Assembly: GCF_948329825.1 (NCBI RefSeq)
Contig: NZ_CAOJCM010000005.1
Location: 1-64,000 of the forward strand
DNA: 64,000 bases
From: Paenibacillus sp. JJ-100
Lineage (GTDB): Bacteria; Bacillota; Bacilli; Paenibacillales; Paenibacillaceae
Reading direction: 5' to 3'
Shown here: positions 60,461-64,000 of the stretch, piece by piece
Layout: each line of letters opens with the position of its first letter
How positions within the stretch are numbered: position 1 is the first letter of the stretch
Translations under genes and position numbers: made by a program
Notes under the pieces: generated by a model
What the model was told of the DNA's origin: nothing
The model's input: only the letters and a program-made list of their open reading frames with translations
Database searches by the model: none

Positions 60461-60490
60461 TTATTCTACCAAAATATCACATTTTCCTTC
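60461..60490 (-). promoter_or_regulatory. candidate sigma-H promoter for the S8 protease
   Basis: On the minus strand GAAGGAAAA (60490-60482), a 12-base spacer and GTAGAATAA (60469-60461) match the Bacillus sigma-H consensus (RNAGGAWWW, 11-12, RNNGAATWW) at every position. An inverted repeat GGTAGA-ataa-TCTACC (60470-60455) overlaps the -10 box. The start codon lies about 120 bases downstream. The match is by eye and the motif is short. Confidence 0.5.
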
Positions 60491-60544
60491 TAAATAATTA
60501 CATTATGATATAAAAATTGCTTATATAGTTCTTAAGAAGGAGGA

Positions 60545-60585
60545 AAAAGCCACACCTCTCTAAACTGAAGAAAGGCATGGCTTTT
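60545..60585 (-). terminator. terminator after the methyltransferase
   Basis: AAAAGCCATGCCT and AGGTGTGGCTTTT form a 13-pair stem with two G-U pairs across a 15-base loop, ending in T residues, on the minus strand. Confidence 0.75.
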
Positions 60586-60603
60586 CATCTTTTTTGTTTG
60601 ATC

Positions 60604-61449
60604 CTACTCAACCTTAGGCTTAAACGCTAACATACGAAGACGCTTGTAATCGGCATAGATCACACCGTTTTTATTCAGCTTTGGACTCACGATCTGGCTA
60701 ATTTCCACACACCACTCCTCAATCTGCTCCAAGCTAAATCCCCGGAAATAGTCACCGCCAAAATGAGTCAACCAGTCTATAATTCCACGATCACCATCTG
60801 CAAGTTTAGTAGGACGGTCATAATGATATGCTTGTCGAACGACAAAACCTCTATCCTCCAGAATGCTGCTGTATTGACCGATCGTTGGAAAATACCACGG
60901 ATTACGTTCGGAAGCATTGATATTCGTGTGTCGATCCATCACGTCTTCGATCGCTTGTACAATGATCTGCACGTTCCCTTGACCGCCAAATTCGACTACG
61001 AATCGCCCTCCCGGCTTCAGTGCATGCCACACACAATCAACCACCTTCCGAGGGTTGCGCATCCAGTGCAGCGCAGCATTCGAAAAAACCGCATCATACA
61101 ATTGTTCTGTTACAAATTGCTGACCATCCGCTTCCCAGAACTTCAACTCCGGAAACTTTCTCCTTGCCTGTTCAAGCATATCCGGGGATGCATCCATACC
61201 CGACACTTCTGCTCCAGATCGGGAAATTTCATGCGTCAAGTCCCCGGTTCCGCAGCCAAGGTCAAGAATGGCTTCGCCTTCAGCAGGTCGAAGCCAGGAG
61301 ATCAGATCTTTTCCATATTCCGATACAAACGCCAGTTGATTATCGTATTCTTCAGCTTGCCACTGATTGATCGATTTCATCTGCTCCACCGTCGCTTTCA
61401 CTGTTAATGTATTCATTGTGGCACAGATCGATTTATTACTAAAATACAT
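60604..61449 (-). CDS. class I SAM-dependent methyltransferase
   Basis: This protein of about 281 residues has motif I EAILDLGCGTGDLTHEI, an acidic second motif (VSGMDASPDML), YDAVFSNAALHW and LKPGGRFVVEFGG: the standard class I order. It resembles trans-aconitate 2-methyltransferase and UbiE-like enzymes; the substrate is unknown. I chose the ATG at 61449 with AAAGGG nine bases upstream; ATGs at residues 12 and 24 from there are alternatives. It lies just inside the right tRNA-Arg copy and is read in the same direction as that tRNA. Confidence 0.88.
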   Translation of the reverse strand: MYFSNKSICATMNTLTVKATVEQMKSINQWQAEEYDNQLAFVSEYGKDLISWLRPAEGEAILDLGCGTGDLTHEISRSGAEVSGMDASPDMLEQARRKFPELKFWEADGQQFVTEQLYDAVFSNAALHWMRNPRKVVDCVWHALKPGGRFVVEFGGQGNVQIIVQAIEDVMDRHTNINASERNPWYFPTIGQYSSILEDRGFVVRQAYHYDRPTKLADGDRGIIDWLTHFGGDYFRGFSLEQIEEWCVEISQIVSPKLNKNGVIYADYKRLRMLAFKPKVE

Positions 61450-61584
61450 ATAATCTATCCCTTTTATAGGTAAAACCAATTAGAGAGGGATGTTAAGTCT
61501 TTAGAATCAAGACTGCGATGTATATGCTAACGAAGCTTATGCATTGACGAACCATTGGGGTTCTCATCCCTAGAACGCAAAAAA

Positions 61585-61607
61585 AAGCTTCCCGAAGGAA
61601 GCTTCTT
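61585..61607 (-). terminator. terminator of the right tRNA-Arg gene
   Basis: On the minus strand GAAGCTTCC, TTCG-like loop, GGGAAGCTT and a run of T residues, about ten bases past the tRNA. Confidence 0.85.
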
Positions 61608-61613
61608 TCATGA

Positions 61614-61687
<74 letters not shown>

Positions 61688-61881
61688 AAATATGTATTAT
61701 AAAAAAAATCGGAACGTTCTCTATTATACTTCTGTTTTCAATATTTATCAACTGTTTAATAATAATTTAATCATCTATTCACCGATGAGGCCATCCATTT
61801 CGCTGAAAGGAATAATTAAATTGAGAGTCGAATAAGTTATTTGGCATACATATTGACGTTCTATGGAAGGGGAGATTGGTT

Positions 61882-62175
61882 ATGAGGCAACTTTTATCAT
61901 CATTATCGTACTTTAGCATTTTCTTTGCTCCGTTTCTATTTCCTATTATTGTCTGGATTGTAGCAAAAGATGAATATATTGCGGGACACGCAAAACGTGC
62001 TCTTTTCACTCATGTATTTCCGTTTATTGCGGCAATTCCACTGCTCTATTTCTTTGTAACAGCTCAAAGTTTAGGATCAGCCATAGGGTTCGTTATCTTG
62101 TTCTTTGTTATTTATGGCCTAAGTTTTGTATATAATGTGGTCAAAGGAATTCAAGTTTTGCGTGAATATTACTAA
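61882..62175 (+). CDS. small membrane protein, DUF4870-like
   Basis: This 97-residue protein has three hydrophobic segments (about residues 5-27, 43-58 and 63-85) and the DEYIAGHAKRALFTHV stretch resembling the DUF4870 family (KNDEYVRFHAKQAL-like). The function is unknown. The ATG at 61882 follows GGAAGGGGAG by seven bases. It stands alone between the right tRNA and the structured element. Confidence 0.8.
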   Translation: MRQLLSSLSYFSIFFAPFLFPIIVWIVAKDEYIAGHAKRALFTHVFPFIAAIPLLYFFVTAQSLGSAIGFVILFFVIYGLSFVYNVVKGIQVLREYY

Positions 62176-62208
62176 CCTGCCGACAGCGGGATATAGGCCA
62201 TTTTTATC

Positions 62209-62317
62209 AAAAAACCGCCATGCTATTAAAGTACACCCCTAGACGAGACTTTGGAATAAACTTATGGTTTATTCGATGAACCTCCAGAGGGTGTCCTTCG
62301 CATCATAGCGGTTTTTT
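62209..62317. repeat. 109-base element with terminal inverted repeats and nested stems
   Basis: The ends AAAAAACCGC (62209-62218) and GCGGTTTTTT (62308-62317) are perfect inverted repeats. Inside, ACACCC pairs with GGGTGT (62233-62238 with 62289-62294) and GAATAAAC with GTTTATTC (62254-62261 with 62267-62274). The symmetry gives the same fold on both strands, and each would end in T6. It may be a structured RNA, a double terminator or a MITE. Confidence 0.65.
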
Positions 62318-62405
62318 CTATTCTTTCTTGCTCTTATGTTCTTCTTCTTACCTTCTTACTGAGTTTAATGCAAGATTAGTTATGGGCAAGTTGTTCAACC
62401 GTTAA

Positions 62406-62762
62406 TTAACCTTGGCCAATCAAATACCGCTGGAGCGTAGGACGAAGCAATCCGAATGCAAACAGATCACGCTGAAACTGGGCTTTGTCCTCTTCTACTG
62501 TGATGCCTTCGCTATTTTCAAATGCCGTTTCTGTTGCATCTTCAAAGGCGGTATGCATGTTGTTGTTATACCAATCGATCGCTCCATCCGAATGATTGCG
62601 AACAATCCGTACCACTTGTAATTCATTCCCCGGTTGAGTGGAGGCCACATATACAAGCAATGACGGGTCTCCTGCATTCCCTGGCTGCACTTCAACCTCA
62701 GCACAAGATAATCCATCTACTTCAGTCAATCTGCGTATTTTCGCATCCTGAATGGCATACAT
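62406..62762 (-). CDS. hypothetical protein
   Basis: This 118-residue, moderately acidic protein has no signal peptide or membrane segment and no family I recognise. It reads as a soluble alpha/beta protein (LLVYVASTQPGNELQVVRIV). ATG start with GGAGATGG just upstream. Together with the next gene it forms a pair on the minus strand beside the asparagine synthase gene. Confidence 0.72.
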   Translation of the reverse strand: MYAIQDAKIRRLTEVDGLSCAEVEVQPGNAGDPSLLVYVASTQPGNELQVVRIVRNHSDGAIDWYNNNMHTAFEDATETAFENSEGITVEEDKAQFQRDLFAFGLLRPTLQRYLIGQG

Positions 62763-62786
62763 CGATATCCATCTCCTTCGCTCTAT

Positions 62787-63086
62787 TCATGTACTTTGTT
62801 TAATCTGATGCTTGGTCTCCGGTGTACCTAACCGATAAATTTCCCGATATACTTGCTGTAAAACTGCTTCATAAACACGGTTCACATCCTGTTCCGGTGT
62901 ATCCGGCCAAGGAAAAACCATTCCCGGAAAGGCTTCTTCTTCCTTTTCCTGCATAAGATATAGTAATCCAAGTAAATGCTCAGCTTCCTGAGGAGTCGCC
63001 TGAATCACCCATTCATACGATGTAGCAGACGAATCCGTTAAGACGGAGCGTCCCGTGACAGAAACATAATAATTCATCCTGTCCAT
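62787..63086 (-). CDS. hypothetical protein
   Basis: This 99-residue soluble protein has no recognised domain. It is rich in Glu and aromatic residues in its middle (EEEAFPGMVFPWPDTPEQD). It lies 24 bases upstream of the preceding hypothetical gene and is likely co-transcribed with it. The ATG at 63086 follows AAGGAG by ten bases; another ATG three codons in is possible. Confidence 0.7.
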   Translation of the reverse strand: MDRMNYYVSVTGRSVLTDSSATSYEWVIQATPQEAEHLLGLLYLMQEKEEEAFPGMVFPWPDTPEQDVNRVYEAVLQQVYREIYRLGTPETKHQIKQST

Positions 63087-63278
63087 TCCATAGTCTCTCC
63101 TTCACAGAGCTTAAGGCTGATATCCCTAGATGTAGTTTCCGAAGAGGACAGACATTTTATGCCTACATTCGGCATATATTTGTTACGACTTCTGACGAAA
63201 AAGACACCATTTGCTAGCTGCTCTCGACACTTAGCAGCATACGGATGAACGACTCGACCAAGAAAGGATGAACAAACC

Positions 63279-64000
63279 ATGTGCGGTATAACCGGCTTCG
63301 TACAGTGGAATCGGGATTTGACACAGGAATCGGAGCTGCTAGTCCGGATGACGGATAGCTTATCGAACCGCGGACCCGATGCTTCAGGTACATGGATTTC
63401 CAACCCTTGTGCGTTTGGACATCGCCGCCTCAGCGTTATGGATCCGGAGAACGGGGCACAGCCCATGCATGCGTTACAAGGAGACACCTCCTATACCGTT
63501 GTGTATAACGGAGAACTATACAATGCACCCGAATTAAAGAAGGAACTGCTCCAGCGCGGGCACCATTTCCGAACGCAATGTGACACAGAAGTACTTCTCG
63601 CCTCATATATCGAGTGGGGACCAGCGTGCGTTGAAAAGTTTAACGGTATTTTCGCTTTTGCCATATGGGATGGCGGACGGGAACAGGTCTTCATGGCCCG
63701 AGATCGTCTCGGGGTGAAACCTTTGTTTTACAGTAATGAAAAGGATGCCCTCATTTTTGGTTCGGAGCCAAAAGCTCTTCTTCTTCACCCAGATGTAGAG
63801 GCTGTAGTAGGACCTGAAGGACTCGCGGAAGTATTTATTGTCGGGCCTGCACGCACACCGGGACATGGGGTGTACTCTTCACTCCTTGAACTGAAACCTG
63901 CCCACGCCCTCATTTACAGCCGTAACGGTATAAAAACTTATGCCTATTGGAAGCTGGAGTCCGTGAAACACGAACATAATCTAGAAGAGACATCAGCTGA
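63279..64000 (+). CDS. asnB: asparagine synthase (glutamine-hydrolysing), N-terminal part
   Basis: The frame is open from the ATG at 63279 to the end of the window (240 codons), so the gene is cut off. The chain starts MCGITGFVQW, exposing Cys2 as the nucleophile of a class II glutamine amidotransferase. NRGPDASG, GHRRLSVMD, VVYNGELYN and ARDRLGVKPLF are the usual AsnB glutaminase motifs. The C-terminal synthetase domain is outside the window. It makes Asn from Asp and Gln. AAAGGATG lies eight bases upstream of the start. Confidence 0.93.
   Translation, partial: MCGITGFVQWNRDLTQESELLVRMTDSLSNRGPDASGTWISNPCAFGHRRLSVMDPENGAQPMHALQGDTSYTVVYNGELYNAPELKKELLQRGHHFRTQCDTEVLLASYIEWGPACVEKFNGIFAFAIWDGGREQVFMARDRLGVKPLFYSNEKDALIFGSEPKALLLHPDVEAVVGPEGLAEVFIVGPARTPGHGVYSSLLELKPAHALIYSRNGIKTYAYWKLESVKHEHNLEETSA

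Noticed and set aside
63074..63487. A 137-codon minus-strand frame upstream of the small hypothetical genes
   Set aside because: Most of it is antisense to asnB, whose glutaminase motifs are unmistakable.

Overview
The window is a stretch of a Gram-positive, endospore-forming chromosome, most probably a Paenibacillus species. The grounds are the gene order around obg, spo0B, spoIVFA/FB, minCD, mreBCD, valS, the hem genes, lon, clpX and tig, which closely follows the Bacillus order with Paenibacillus-like substitutions, together with strong AGGAGG ribosome binding sites, frequent GTG/TTG starts, a T-box leader and an L21 leader. This placement is an inference from family knowledge; no database search was run.

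Layout. Bases 1-45 are the 5' end of a 16S rRNA gene leaving the window to the left, with its leader and promoter. From about 0.5 to 51 kb nearly every gene is on the minus strand. In transcription order (right to left) this block holds: ysoA-like, tig, clpP, clpX, ispG, lonB, lonA and engB (protein folding, degradation and ribosome assembly); hemA, hemX, a siroheme dehydrogenase, hemC, a cobA-hemD fusion, hemB and hemL (heme and siroheme synthesis); an RluA-type pseudouridine synthase; spoVID; valS under a T-box; folC; murC; a spoIIB-like SPOR protein; a DUF4321 protein; maf and radC; mreB, mreC, mreD, minC and minD (cell shape and division-site choice); spoIVFA and spoIVFB (pro-sigma-K processing); rng; rplU, prp and rpmA; spo0B; obg; pheB; hom, thrC, thrB and pheA; ilvE; and a safA-like LysM coat protein.

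From 51.2 to 61.7 kb the pattern changes. Two identical tRNA-Arg(TCT) genes face each other, each followed by the same terminator and tail, forming inverted arms of about 177 bp around roughly 10 kb of accessory genes. Inside are a secreted protein, a sigma factor overlapping its membrane anti-sigma gene (whose outer domain is a paralogue of the secreted protein), a CynX/NimT-type transporter, a large Vpr-like S8 protease with an acidic insert in its catalytic domain and a candidate sigma-H promoter, and a methyltransferase. Next to the left tRNA, its 3' end plus terminator is repeated in tandem.

After the right tRNA come a small DUF4870-like membrane protein, a 109-bp symmetrical structured element, two unrecognised small genes and the start of an asparagine synthase that runs off the window.

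Most of the window is ordinary housekeeping and sporulation sequence. The parts most worth a second look are the tRNA-bounded segment with its sigma/anti-sigma/secreted-paralogue set, the structured element near 62.2 kb, the apparent ATC start of the ysoA-like gene, and the membrane-anchored Spo0B.
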